Assembly (NCBI GenBank): GCA_009835515.1
Contig: VXXH01000658.1
Location: forward strand, 1 to 5,632
From: Candidatus Poribacteria bacterium
GTDB taxonomy: Bacteria > Poribacteria > WGA-4E > WGA-3G
Direction: 5' to 3'
Length of the DNA: 5,632 bases
Below the pieces are notes generated by a model. The model was not told the DNA's origin. It did no database searches and saw only the letters and a list, made by a program, of their open reading frames with translations. The position numbers and the translations under genes were made by a program. This document shows, piece by piece, positions 1-5,632 of the stretch. How positions within the stretch are numbered: position 1 is the first letter of the stretch; every line of letters starts with the position of its first letter.

Positions 1-740
1 GTGCCAGTGCTGACATCCCGTAAACGGGTTTGCTGATAAATCCCGCTTGCGATTGTTTTTCCATCTGGACTGAACGATACGCTCCAGACCACACCCCCAT
101 GCCCTGTGAGTGTGCGTATAGGATTGCCTGTATTCACATCCCATACGCGGATAGTCTTGTCTCCGCTCCCGCTTGCGATTGTTTTTCCATCTGGGCTAAA
201 CGCCACGCTATAGACTGCATCCGTATGCCCTGTGAGTGTCCGTATGGGATGGTTAGTGTTTACATCCCATAAACGGATGGTCTTGTCCCCACTCCCGCTT
301 GCGATTGTTTTTCCATCTGGGCTAAACGACATGCTATAGATATGGGCACGGCTCGTATACCCTATGTGGAGTGTGCGTATGGGATTGCCAGTGTTTACAT
401 CCCATAAACGGAGAGTCTTGTCCCTACTCCCGCTTGCGATTGTTTTTCCATCTGGGCTAAACGACATACTCCAAACCATATCCGCATGCCCTGTGAGTGT
501 GCGTATGAGATTGCCAGTGCTGACATCCCATAGACGGATAGTCTTGTCATCACTCCCACTTGCGACTGTCTGTCCATCTGGACTAAACGCCACGCTATAG
601 ATATAGACAGGACTCGTCGTAGGCACTGTGAGTGTCCGCGTAGGATTACCAGTGCTAACATCCCATAAACGGACGGTTTTATCCTTACTCCCACTTGCGA
701 TTGTTTTCCCATCCGGGCTAAACACCACACTATTGACCGG
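1..740 (-). repeat. Tandem WD40-coding DNA repeats, 126/135 bp, with a 261-bp two-blade unit
   Basis: The same core (for example cttgcgattgtttttccatc on the plus strand) recurs with only a few changes. Taking the ccc before the ttgcga block as an anchor, copies lie at 42, 168, 294, 429, 555 and 690, giving spacings of 126, 126, 135, 126 and 135 bp (42 or 45 codons). The two 135-bp copies carry a three-codon longer linker ending in IYS in place of the usual TGH linker. They alternate with 126-bp copies, so copies 690+555 and 429+294 look like two copies of a 261-bp two-blade unit. This implies growth by unequal recombination, with recent homogenisation. Confidence 0.9.
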
Positions 741-1001
741 CCCCAGATGTCCCGTGAGCAAATTGCGTTCTTCACCGGTTTGGGCATCATAGATCCAAAT
801 GCCGATGCTGCTCGCTACCGCAAGGAGCGTGCTGTCCGGGGAATACGCAATTTCACGTACCCATCCCTTACTGAGGCGCGTTTTAGCACCTTCGGGTAAA
901 CTGAGTTGCGTATAGGGTTCATATTCAGCAGTCGTGTCGGACACATACAGAAACATTGAAAAAATCAAAAACATCAAACCCAAAAACATTGTGATTTTCA
1001 T
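1..1001 (-). CDS. Exported WD40-repeat beta-propeller protein (C-terminus cut by window edge)
   Basis: The minus-strand frame stays open from an ATG at 1001-999 to the window edge (333 full codons), with no stop. Residues 1-25 form a signal peptide (Lys2, then a Met/Phe/Leu-rich core, likely cut after TTA25), so the protein is exported to the periplasm or surface. A degenerate first blade (about residues 43-85, YSPDSTLLAV, ending TGH) is followed by six blades with the motifs FSPDGKTIASGS, DKT and RLWDV, whose SG pairs fall at about residues 103-104, 148-149, 190-191, 235-236, 277-278 and 319-320. This is the WD40 family, a protein-protein interaction scaffold; no enzymatic domain is visible. 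The sixth full blade ends abnormally (SGIYQQTRLRDV: one residue short, Trp replaced by Arg). Seven blades are seen, enough for one propeller, but the protein continues. A good ribosome site (AGAGG, 5 bases before ATG) fixes the start. The binding partner is unknown. Confidence 0.93.
   Translation of the reverse strand, partial: MKITMFLGLMFLIFSMFLYVSDTTAEYEPYTQLSLPEGAKTRLSKGWVREIAYSPDSTLLAVASSIGIWIYDAQTGEERNLLTGHLGPVNSVVFSPDGKTIASGSKDKTVRLWDVSTGNPTRTLTVPTTSPVYIYSVAFSPDGQTVASGSDDKTIRLWDVSTGNLIRTLTGHADMVWSMSFSPDGKTIASGSRDKTLRLWDVNTGNPIRTLHIGYTSRAHIYSMSFSPDGKTIASGSGDKTIRLWDVNTNHPIRTLTGHTDAVYSVAFSPDGKTIASGSGDKTIRVWDVNTGNPIRTLTGHGGVVWSVSFSPDGKTIASGIYQQTRLRDVSTG
927..1001 (-). other. Signal peptide of the WD40 protein
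   Basis: Residues 1-25 start MKITMFLGLMFLIFSMFLYV, one Lys followed by an almost unbroken hydrophobic core, then SDTTA and the acidic start EYEPY of the mature part. This is a Sec-type signal. A cut after Ala25 is the most likely site by the small-residue rule, but an uncleaved anchor is possible. There is no lipobox cysteine. Confidence 0.75.
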
Positions 1002-1006
1002 AAGAG

Positions 1007-1011
1007 CCTCT
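1007..1011 (-). promoter_or_regulatory. Ribosome binding site of the WD40 gene
   Basis: On minus the sequence reads AGAGG, then five bases, then ATG. It decides the start codon, since the next in-frame ATG (residue 5) would shorten the signal peptide. The site lies within a small perfect odd palindrome (aagagcctctt, 1002-1012). Confidence 0.7.
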
Positions 1012-1031
1012 TTTTATTTTAATCCAACTTG

Positions 1032-1057
1032 CCACCCGTACATAACTTTTGGGGTGG
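1032..1057 (-). promoter_or_regulatory. GC-rich hairpin in the WD40 leader
   Basis: In the predicted leader RNA, CCACCC (1057-1052) can pair with GGGTGG (1037-1032) around a 14-base loop. It ends about 20 bases before the ribosome site. It is too far from any U-run to be a normal terminator and might shape mRNA stability or translation. I recognise no riboswitch family. Confidence 0.3.
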
Positions 1058-1104
1058 AAGCAAACCGATCTGTATAGTGGCATTGAGCGTATGTTATTTG
1101 GATT

Positions 1105-1122
1105 TAGCAAGTTCCGTGCCAA
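1105..1122 (-). promoter_or_regulatory. Sigma-54 (-24/-12) promoter for the WD40 gene
   Basis: The minus strand reads TTGGCACGGAACTTGCTA from 1122 to 1105. It matches the RpoN consensus TGGCACG-N4-TTGC(A/T) at every conserved base, with the invariant GG and GC exactly 10 bases apart. Transcription would begin near 1095, giving a leader of about 94 bases before the WD40 ATG. RpoN promoters need an AAA+ activator bound upstream, so this gene is expected to be silent until a signal arrives. The match is seen directly; activity is inferred. Confidence 0.8.
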
Positions 1123-1145
1123 TCTGAACAATACTATATTGGCAC
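1116..1145. promoter_or_regulatory. 8-bp perfect inverted repeat overlapping the -24 element
   Basis: gtgccaat (1116-1123) and attggcac (1138-1145) are exact reverse complements separated by 14 bases. One arm contains the TTGGCAC of the -24 element; the other is its mirror copy just upstream, without a matching -12 element. It could be an operator competing with RNA polymerase, or a remnant of a second, divergent promoter half. Function is inferred only from position. Confidence 0.45.
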
Positions 1146-1173
1146 AGTTTCCTACAAAACTCAGAGAAGGTAC

Positions 1174-1189
1174 TGCACAAAATGGTGCA
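1174..1189. promoter_or_regulatory. NtrC-like dyad upstream of the sigma-54 promoter (candidate activator site)
   Basis: TGCAC (1174-1178) and GTGCA (1185-1189) form a perfect dyad with a 6-base spacer. The NtrC-type consensus is TGCACY-N5-GGTGCA. Here the right half is the full GGTGCA, but the whole site is one base shorter. Its centre lies about 86 bases upstream of the predicted start, a usual place for an RpoN activator. A relative of NtrC is plausible; NtrC itself is unproven. Confidence 0.4.
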
Positions 1190-1234
1190 TTCTTTAGACT
1201 CGACTGCCCGAAATAGGGCGTGCTTACATCACTC

Positions 1235-1250
1235 AGGTTGCTTATAACCT
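1235..1250. promoter_or_regulatory. Second small dyad (AGGTT-N6-AACCT)
   Basis: aggtt (1235-1239) and aacct (1246-1250) are perfect reverse complements around a 6-base spacer, the same 5-6-5 geometry as the dyad at 1174-1189 but a different sequence. A weaker gccc-N6-gggc dyad lies between them at 1206-1219. It may be an activator site or chance. Confidence 0.2.
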
Positions 1251-1313
1251 TTTAAGTAGCAACTTGGGTTATTTTAGAGTAGATTTTGGAATTACTTGGA
1301 CACTCCTTAAAGC

Positions 1314-1331
1314 AAAACCTCCCAAGGTTTT
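1314..1331 (-). terminator. Weak terminator hairpin after the ABC operon
   Basis: aaaacct (1314-1320) and aggtttt (1325-1331) pair perfectly around the loop ccca, about 16 bases past the stop codon at 1347. On minus the stem ends in TTTT and is followed by GCTTT. The stem is short (7 bp, 3 G-C pairs), so it may work weakly, perhaps in both directions. Confidence 0.35.
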
Positions 1332-1346
1332 ATGCTCGACTCAACT

Positions 1347-3203
1347 TCAGTCGCTTGCCCACAATTTTCGCATCTCCTCGGAGGAAACGAGCAGTTCGTC
1401 CAACGTTCCGACTGCCTCAACGCGGCCATCTTTCAGCACAACAATCTGATCTGCACGACGCAGCGCAGGTCGCCGATGCGAAACAACGAGGCAGGTCGCG
1501 CGTCTCGTTTCAAAGAGGCGTTCCCACAAAGTCTGTTCCGTCTCCACGTCAAGTCCAGACGAGAGATCATCAAAAACGAGTAATTCCGAGTCTCGGATAA
1601 ACATGCGTGCCGCCGCAGTGCGTTGCATCTGCCCACCCGACAACTTGACACCACGCGGTCCAACAACAGTTTCAAGACCATCTTCAAGCGTCGGCAGATC
1701 TTTCTCCATAACACCGAGCCGAATTGCTCGATTCAGATCGTCCCAGTTCCACGGTATACCCATGAGAATATTGGCACTTAGTTTCTCGCTGAAGAGTTTC
1801 GGTGTTTGCGGGGTATATGCACAACGCGGCGGAACGAAAAATGACTTCGGATCCTCAACGGTTTCACCATTCCAGCGGATTTCTCCAGACTGTTTCGGCA
1901 GAACGCCCAAGAGTGCTTGCACCAGCGTCGTCTTGCCTGAACCGATCTGCCCTGTAACAACCGTGAACGATCCTGCCGGGATTTTCAAGTCAACATCAGC
2001 GATTCCAGATGCGTCTCCGTCGTAGCGGTAGGTGAGTCCAGAGATAGTGAGTTCGTCCAGTCGATCTGCCTCTGTCCATTGCGGGATAACGAGCGGCGGT
2101 TGGTTCTCTCGCAGATATATCGGTGTGTGTTCTACTAAGTTTTTTCTCGGCATCTCGTCAACCGTCTGTTCCATACGGGAGAATGAGACCTCTGCGCGTG
2201 TGTGCTGTGCCATTATACTGCCGACAAGCGATCCACTTCTCGCAACTTCACCGATATATGTAGTGAACAGCGCGAGGTCGCCGACTGTGAATACCCCTGC
2301 TTTCATCTGTTCAGCAATCAGAATCAGGATCACACCGGTGGCAAGCGTATTGATATTGGAACTTATGGATTGCAAGACTTGATTAAACACGTTATCCATC
2401 ACAGTCGCCTTGCGGCGCGCATCGTTGAGTTTCTGAAAATGCGCAATCACGTTCGACTCCGTCCGTGCCACCTTCACCGCTAAGATAGACTGAAACAGTT
2501 CGTTAACGAAATTTGTTGACTGTTCTGTAGTGATACGTTGTGCTGTGCGATACCTCTGAATAAATCGCCTTGAGACGTTGACAACTGTGATAATCAGGAT
2601 AGCCGGGATAACCGTGATCACTGTCACTGTCGCATTAATCCGAGCCATCCAAATGATTGCCAAGATCGCGAAAATGAGATTACCCCACAGATGGATGTAC
2701 TGCTCCAGATAACTCAGAATCGCTTGAACGTCGTCACGTAACCGATTCGTTGCTTCACCGGAGGCAGTTGACACACGCTGCGGTGCCGACATGTTCATGA
2801 TGGCTGTCATCAGATTTTTTCGGAGCAGCGTTGAAACAGCGTAACGCCAACGCGCCCATACGAAGGCAGACGATATGAGTACGCCTCGATCACTCAGGTG
2901 GGCAACAACGAAAAGCGCGACGAATATCCACGGGTTGAGTCCTATACCCGATCCGCCAGTGGCGGGATCAAGCGTCCCAAAAAGCACCTTCCCAATCAGT
3001 CTGTCAAGGAATGGCATTAGGTCGTCTAACCCTGGGAAAAGAATACTGCCGCTAATGACGGGATCAAGTGTATCAAAAAATGCCTTCCTAATCAATCCAT
3101 CAAAGAACGGCATTAGGTCGTCTAATCCTCGGAAAAAGATAGTGCCGAGAAAAAGGAGTGGACGGTAACGAATAAGGCGAATAGATGCTCGGCCTGTTGT
3201 CAT
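1347..3203 (-). CDS. ABC exporter subunit A: fused permease/ATPase with canonical signature, Asp in Walker B and a duplicated TM1 region
   Basis: This is a half-transporter of 618 residues, with six core membrane segments (about 12-35, 92-115, 170-188, 191-211, 283-299, 305-330) and a C-terminal ATPase. Visible motifs are the aromatic Tyr394, Walker [10 protein letters not shown] (418-426), Q-loop Gln466, the intact signature LSGGQ (521-525), Walker B LLVFDD (541-546), the D-loop SGLD (549-552) and switch His576. Asp546 replaces the usual catalytic Glu, the mark of the degenerate site in heterodimeric exporters such as TM287/288 or BmrCD. Residues 17-48 and 49-80 are a tandem repeat, making the N-terminus about 30 residues longer than I would expect for the family. 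The ATG overlaps the stop of the upstream partner (ATGA) and follows AGAGGAG by 8 bases, so the pair is translationally coupled. It sits in the inner membrane; the substrate (lipid, drug or peptide) cannot be told. Confidence 0.93.
   Translation of the reverse strand: MTTGRASIRLIRYRPLLFLGTIFFRGLDDLMPFFDGLIRKAFFDTLDPVISGSILFPGLDDLMPFLDRLIGKVLFGTLDPATGGSGIGLNPWIFVALFVVAHLSDRGVLISSAFVWARWRYAVSTLLRKNLMTAIMNMSAPQRVSTASGEATNRLRDDVQAILSYLEQYIHLWGNLIFAILAIIWMARINATVTVITVIPAILIITVVNVSRRFIQRYRTAQRITTEQSTNFVNELFQSILAVKVARTESNVIAHFQKLNDARRKATVMDNVFNQVLQSISSNINTLATGVILILIAEQMKAGVFTVGDLALFTTYIGEVARSGSLVGSIMAQHTRAEVSFSRMEQTVDEMPRKNLVEHTPIYLRENQPPLVIPQWTEADRLDELTISGLTYRYDGDASGIADVDLKIPAGSFTVVTGQIGSGKTTLVQALLGVLPKQSGEIRWNGETVEDPKSFFVPPRCAYTPQTPKLFSEKLSANILMGIPWNWDDLNRAIRLGVMEKDLPTLEDGLETVVGPRGVKLSGGQMQRTAAARMFIRDSELLVFDDLSSGLDVETEQTLWERLFETRRATCLVVSHRRPALRRADQIVVLKDGRVEAVGTLDELLVSSEEMRKLWASD
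2964..3155 (-). repeat. 96-bp in-frame tandem duplication in ABC subunit A
   Basis: Bases 2964-3059 and 3060-3155 are two copies of a 96-bp unit. Both begin gggatcaag and share the block ggcattaggtcgtctaa. They encode residues 17-48 and 49-80, both containing GLDDLMPF and ending TLDP, with 20 of 32 residues identical. The DNA copies agree at roughly three quarters of positions, so the duplication is not fresh and the frame has been kept. It repeats the second half of TM1 and the loop after it. Confidence 0.9.
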
Positions 3204-4942
3204 TGCGTCATCTCCTCTAACCCGGTTCTTAGCAATTGTGAGAAGACGGAATCAGGGTCTTGAACAAGCCGATTTCGCTCGCCGTGTTCCCGAATCTCAC
3301 CGTCGGCGAGAACCATAATTTCATCTACCTGTTGAACCGTGCCAAGTCGATGCGCAATGATGATACTGGTACGTCCTTTGAGTAATCGCTGCACTGCGTT
3401 GTCAATACGTTGCTCCGTCGCTGGATCAAGTCTTGAAGACGGTTCATCAAGGATAACAATCTTCGGGTCTTTGAGGAAAACCCTCGCAAATGCCAGCAGC
3501 TGCGCCTCTCCAGCAGACAGACCAGCACCGTCAAGCAGCGTGTCAAGCCCGTTTGGCAGCGATTGATACCATTCGGATAAACCCAGTTCTTCAATAACCG
3601 ACAGGATCCGATTATCGGTGATTTCGGCATCAAAGAGCGTTAAATTCTCGCGGACTGTTGCATTGAAGAGTTGGACATCCTGTGTAACCATGCCGATCCG
3701 GTTCCGTAAATCGTCTAACCGAATCTGCTCAATTTGCTTGCCACCGACGCGAATCTGGCCTTGGTTAATTGCATAAAACCGGAATAGGAGGCGTGTGATC
3801 GTTGTCTTACCGCTGCCTGTTCTTCCCAATAATCCGAGCGATTTCCCCGGCTGCAATTGAAATGAAACATCTTTTAGCACCGATTCGTCCTCGGTGTAAC
3901 CAAATGTGACATGGTCGAATTCAATACCGAGTGCGTCTGATGCTGAAAGTGCTTCTGTTCCATCCGCAATACTTGGGGTGATGCGATAGAGTTCTTCAAT
4001 CCGTTTGAATCCTGCTGTTGCTCGTTGGAGATCGTTAATCTGCCGACTGATCGTGATCAATGGACCTCGGAGCATTGCCGTGTAATGAATGACGAGATAA
4101 ACCGTCCCGATCGTGAACACCCCTATCTGAAACAGATAGATGCCCATCCCCATCGTCAGCGCAACCCCCAGTGCAAAAAGCACACCGCTGATTGTTTGGA
4201 GTACTTCTCCCATCACGTGTGCTTTTACAGCTCGGCCGTATACATCCCGATTCACATCGTAGAACCGATCCATGGTATAGCCGATACCGCCGTTTGTCCG
4301 GAGGTCTTCGATACCTGTTAACCGTTCTTCAAGAAACCCGAAGAGTCTGGAATAACCCTCTCGTTCAGCCGTGTAGACGGGAACAGCAATGTTCCGGGTG
4401 AGATTATAAACATAGATAGAAACCGCCACGAAACCGGTCAACGCAATACCGATGCGCCAGTCTTCGAGCGTAATCACAATCAGGATGCCTCCGAGCAGCA
4501 ACAAACTACCTAACACCTGAACGATGAACTGAGAAAAAAAGCTTGACAGTGCTGCCGTATCGCCGTCAACGCGCTCGACCATCTCACCCGGGGTATGTTC
4601 ATGGTGGAAGAACATGTCAAGTTGTAGACAGTGGTGCGCAAGGTCGCCGCGCATCCAGTTCGTTGCGCGCCACCCAATGTCTTGCCCTAAATAGGTGTTG
4701 ACTAACATCAACATTTGACCAAGGAACCCGATGCCAAAAAACGCGGCACCAGCGATAATCAGGTTTCGCGTTTCGCCGCCCGCTTTTGCTGTGTCGATGA
4801 AATAACGAAGTATCTGTGGGTTGAGTAGCGTCAAACCTATTCCAGTGAACATGAAGATGGCGAGCAGGGTCACCCGTATCCACTGTGGTTTAAGATACTG
4901 TGAAAGGAGTGCGGCATATTGCCTGAAAGGTACTTTTTCCAA
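3200..4942 (-). CDS. ABC exporter subunit B: fused permease/ATPase with catalytic Glu and degenerate signature LSAGE
   Basis: This is a half-transporter of 580 residues, the usual length for the family. Six membrane segments (about 21-43, 61-83, 137-158, 163-183, 250-270, 274-292) precede the ATPase. Motifs are the aromatic Tyr349, Walker [10 protein letters not shown] (373-381), Q-loop Gln421, the signature LSAGE (475-479, where LSGGQ is usual), Walker B IVILDE (495-500, Glu500 present), the D-loop SRLD (503-506) and switch His531. Paired with subunit A, its Walker boxes face A's LSGGQ to make the working ATP site, while its LSAGE faces A's Asp-containing site. The first codon is TTG: an in-frame TAA lies six codons upstream and there is no ATG or GTG between. 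The ribosome site AAAGGA is 11 bases upstream, rather far, so translation may be modest. The gene leads the operon; no clear sigma-70 promoter was found. Confidence 0.93.
   Translation of the reverse strand: MEKVPFRQYAALLSQYLKPQWIRVTLLAIFMFTGIGLTLLNPQILRYFIDTAKAGGETRNLIIAGAAFFGIGFLGQMLMLVNTYLGQDIGWRATNWMRGDLAHHCLQLDMFFHHEHTPGEMVERVDGDTAALSSFFSQFIVQVLGSLLLLGGILIVITLEDWRIGIALTGFVAVSIYVYNLTRNIAVPVYTAEREGYSRLFGFLEERLTGIEDLRTNGGIGYTMDRFYDVNRDVYGRAVKAHVMGEVLQTISGVLFALGVALTMGMGIYLFQIGVFTIGTVYLVIHYTAMLRGPLITISRQINDLQRATAGFKRIEELYRITPSIADGTEALSASDALGIEFDHVTFGYTEDESVLKDVSFQLQPGKSLGLLGRTGSGKTTITRLLFRFYAINQGQIRVGGKQIEQIRLDDLRNRIGMVTQDVQLFNATVRENLTLFDAEITDNRILSVIEELGLSEWYQSLPNGLDTLLDGAGLSAGEAQLLAFARVFLKDPKIVILDEPSSRLDPATEQRIDNAVQRLLKGRTSIIIAHRLGTVQQVDEIMVLADGEIREHGERNRLVQDPDSVFSQLLRTGLEEMTQ
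3212..3218 (-). promoter_or_regulatory. Ribosome binding site of ABC subunit A, inside the end of subunit B
   Basis: AGAGGAG on minus lies 8 bases before the ATG of subunit A, within the last codons of subunit B. The ATGA overlap (3203-3200) lets a ribosome finishing B restart on A, which suits equal production of two heterodimer partners. Confidence 0.7.
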
Positions 4943-4953
4943 ATTGGAGGTTA

Positions 4954-4959
4954 TCCTTT
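4954..4959 (-). promoter_or_regulatory. Distant ribosome binding site for the TTG start of ABC subunit B
   Basis: AAAGGA on minus lies 11 bases before the TTG at 4942. It is the only Shine-Dalgarno-like match in reach. The long spacing and TTG start suggest weak initiation. Confidence 0.4.
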
Positions 4960-4970
4960 AGGGTGTCAGT

Positions 4971-5025
4971 TTTGACCAACAACTCGTGCTTTAGCAAAAG
5001 TATCGGAGGCGAGTTGTTAGTCAAA
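4971..5025. repeat. 16-bp inverted repeat between the LamG gene and the ABC operon
   Basis: tttgaccaacaactcg (4971-4986) and cgagttgttagtcaaa (5010-5025) are reverse complements at 15 of 16 positions. The one mismatch is C-A in plus-strand RNA but a G-U wobble in minus-strand RNA, so the hairpin is fully paired only in the direction of the genes. The loop is 23 bases and holds a small tgct-tt-agca dyad. No U-run follows, so it is not a standard terminator. It contains the stop codon (5021-5023) of the 31-codon remnant. It may be a leader structure of the ABC mRNA, a factor-dependent terminator, or the end of a dispersed palindromic element. Confidence 0.75.
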
Positions 5026-5116
5026 GTCTTCGGTATTCGGTTAAGAGGTTTTCTGGTAATAATTCACGCCACGTTGGCTTGCCCAAAGCGGCGGTGATTG
5101 TTACAAAAATTCTTCT
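5021..5116 (-). pseudogene. 31-codon start-less reading frame, possible tail of a lost gene
   Basis: Between a TGA at 5117-5119 and a TGA at 5021-5023 lies an open frame whose second half, GKPTWRELLPENLLTEYRRL, has the composition of a real amphipathic protein end. There is no ATG, GTG or TTG start in a useful place and no ribosome site. I do not recognise the family. It could be the last residues of a gene whose body was deleted, or a conserved part of a repeated intergenic element, or chance, since a 31-codon frame is short. Confidence 0.3.
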
Positions 5117-5120
5117 TCAC

Positions 5121-5148
5121 TGACAACTGATAACTGATAACCGATAAC
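5121..5148. repeat. Four tandem heptamers (TGATAAC) touching the LamG stop codon
   Basis: tgacaac, tgataac, tgataac and cgataac follow one another without gaps at 5121-5148, and the last base is shared with the LamG stop (TAG, 5150-5148). Heptamer arrays of this kind are known as dispersed families in cyanobacteria (STRR elements). I recall similar TTATCAGT arrays from Poribacteria but cannot check this here. Confidence 0.7.
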
Positions 5149-5632
5149 TAATCTTGTTTGAGTGCTGCCCAAGTAATCGCGAGTTTCCCTTTACTCTCGA
5201 CAGGCAGCCCAACGGTTGCCAGCCTTTTGAGGTCATCTGCGTTCAACGTCCGATCATAGATCATCACTTCGTCGATCAACCCCTTGAAGTATCTGGCACC
5301 GCAGCATTCATCCCATCCGAACTTTAAATTGACGACCGTCTGTTCAATATGATCGATGTCGTTTACCTCAGCATCAAGTTTGTCACTGTCTCTGTGATAA
5401 ATGTAACTCGTTGCTTTAGTAGGTTCAATTGCTATTGCGACCAACGCCCATTTATTTTCTGGGATTTCCGGTGCGCCTTGCCAGTTCCAGGTCTGTGCGG
5501 AATTATTGTTCCATACGTAGGTTAGAGTATTGTTCGCAGCAACACCCATCCACCACGATGCTGGATCACTTCGACCAACGACAATTCCCGACCAATCTAT
5601 CGTTTTCCAGCCGTTGATTCGGGCGATCACCG
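5148..5632 (-). CDS. LamG / concanavalin A-like domain protein (N-terminus outside window)
   Basis: The frame is open from the window edge to a TAG at 5150-5148, and 160 full codons are seen. The GTG at 5630-5628 is best read as an internal Val, since the frame is still open and no ribosome site is visible. The visible part is the C-terminal half of a jelly-roll lectin-like domain of the Laminin_G_3 type: a strand rich in Trp and Asn (visible residues 26-50), then NKWALVAIAIEP followed by a SYIY strand (59-78), and the family hallmark FKGLIDEVMIYDRTLNADDL (115-134). These domains bind sugars or proteins on secreted or surface proteins. An adjacent cysteine pair (109-110) precedes the hallmark. 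A short tail, ESKGKLAITWAAL and a few residues more, follows the domain. The catalytic or anchoring part, if any, lies outside the window. Confidence 0.88.
   Translation of the reverse strand, partial: VIARINGWKTIDWSGIVVGRSDPASWWMGVAANNTLTYVWNNNSAQTWNWQGAPEIPENKWALVAIAIEPTKATSYIYHRDSDKLDAEVNDIDHIEQTVVNLKFGWDECCGARYFKGLIDEVMIYDRTLNADDLKRLATVGLPVESKGKLAITWAALKQD

Larger units (their letters stand above)
1002..1346. other. 345-bp intergenic region between the ABC operon and the WD40 gene
   Basis: No credible gene lies here. A short minus-strand frame with a TTG start (925-1131) overlaps the WD40 start and covers the promoter, so it is not taken as coding. Read from the ABC stop toward the WD40 gene, the region holds a weak terminator hairpin (1314-1331), three small dyads (1235-1250, 1206-1219, 1174-1189), an 8-bp inverted repeat (1116-1145) overlapping a sigma-54 promoter (1105-1122), and a leader hairpin (1032-1057) ahead of the ribosome site. 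Confidence 0.8.

Noticed and set aside
395..790. 131-codon minus-strand frame inside the WD40 gene
   Set aside because: It is the same repeats read in another frame, giving Arg/Met/Gln-rich nonsense; the repeat structure keeps it open artificially.
925..1131. 68-codon minus-strand open frame with a TTG start in the WD40 upstream region
   Set aside because: It covers the sigma-54 promoter and the WD40 start, has no ribosome site and shows no protein motif. The WD40 frame is clearly the real one.
1139..1155. Plus-strand TTGGCAC at the other arm of the inverted repeat as a divergent sigma-54 promoter
   Set aside because: The -12 position reads TA, not GC, and no plus-strand gene follows.
1603..2382. 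Long plus-strand frames (1603-2025 and 2032-2382) opposite ABC subunit A
   Set aside because: They are antisense to well-conserved ATPase and membrane segments, Ser/Pro/Arg-rich, and without motifs.
2455..2475. Another TGGCACGG on minus inside ABC subunit A
   Set aside because: There is no -12 GC at the required distance; the match comes from conserved coding sequence.
3330..3350. Sigma-54-like TTGGCACGG on minus inside ABC subunit B
   Set aside because: The -24 half is good, but the bases where GC should stand at -12 are CA, and it lies in coding sequence.
4943..4957. GGATAACCTCC on minus resembling the 3' end of 16S rRNA
   Set aside because: It is a short chance-level similarity; no rRNA sequence surrounds it.
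5024..5050. Sigma-70 promoter for the ABC operon (TTGACT and GATACT near the inverted repeat)
   Set aside because: The spacer would be only 14 bases and both boxes are imperfect. A TTGTCA with TAACAA 17 bases on, near the heptamers, has a poor -10.

Overview
The window is a compact bacterial segment in which all four protein genes lie on the minus strand. Reading from right to left (5' to 3' on minus) they are: the C-terminal part of a LamG/concanavalin A-like protein (5632-5148); a two-gene operon for a heterodimeric ABC exporter (4942-3200, then 3203-1347, overlapping by 4 bases); and the N-terminal part of an exported WD40-repeat protein (1001 to beyond base 1). Both end genes are cut by the window. 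Secreted WD40 repeats, LamG proteins, short tandem heptamers between genes and moderate GC fit an uncultured, large-genome environmental bacterium. From pattern recall I favour a Candidatus Poribacteria-like (sponge or marine) lineage, but no marker gene here proves it.

Region by region. Bases 1-1001: WD40 beta-propeller protein with a signal peptide. One degenerate and six near-identical blades are visible, with DNA repeats of 126 or 135 bp and a 261-bp two-blade higher-order unit. Bases 1002-1346: intergenic regulatory region, with a textbook sigma-54 (-24/-12) promoter aimed at the WD40 gene, upstream dyads (one close to an NtrC-type site), a leader hairpin, and a weak terminator behind the ABC operon. 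Bases 1347-4942: the ABC pair, in which one subunit has a canonical signature but Asp in place of the catalytic Glu, and the other has the catalytic Glu but a degenerate signature, so together they give one consensus and one degenerate ATP site. The first-named subunit also carries a 32-residue tandem duplication in its first membrane segment. Bases 4943-5147: a short spacer with a 16-bp inverted repeat, a 31-codon start-less frame that looks like the tail of a lost gene, and four tandem heptamers touching the LamG stop codon. Bases 5148-5632: LamG domain end.

How the genes work together: the two ABC subunits clearly act as one transporter in the inner membrane. The substrate cannot be read from the sequence. 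The WD40 gene has its own promoter and is probably a separate unit, and nothing directly links the LamG protein to the exporter beyond shared orientation. I see no defence system, CRISPR array, RNA gene or intact mobile element.
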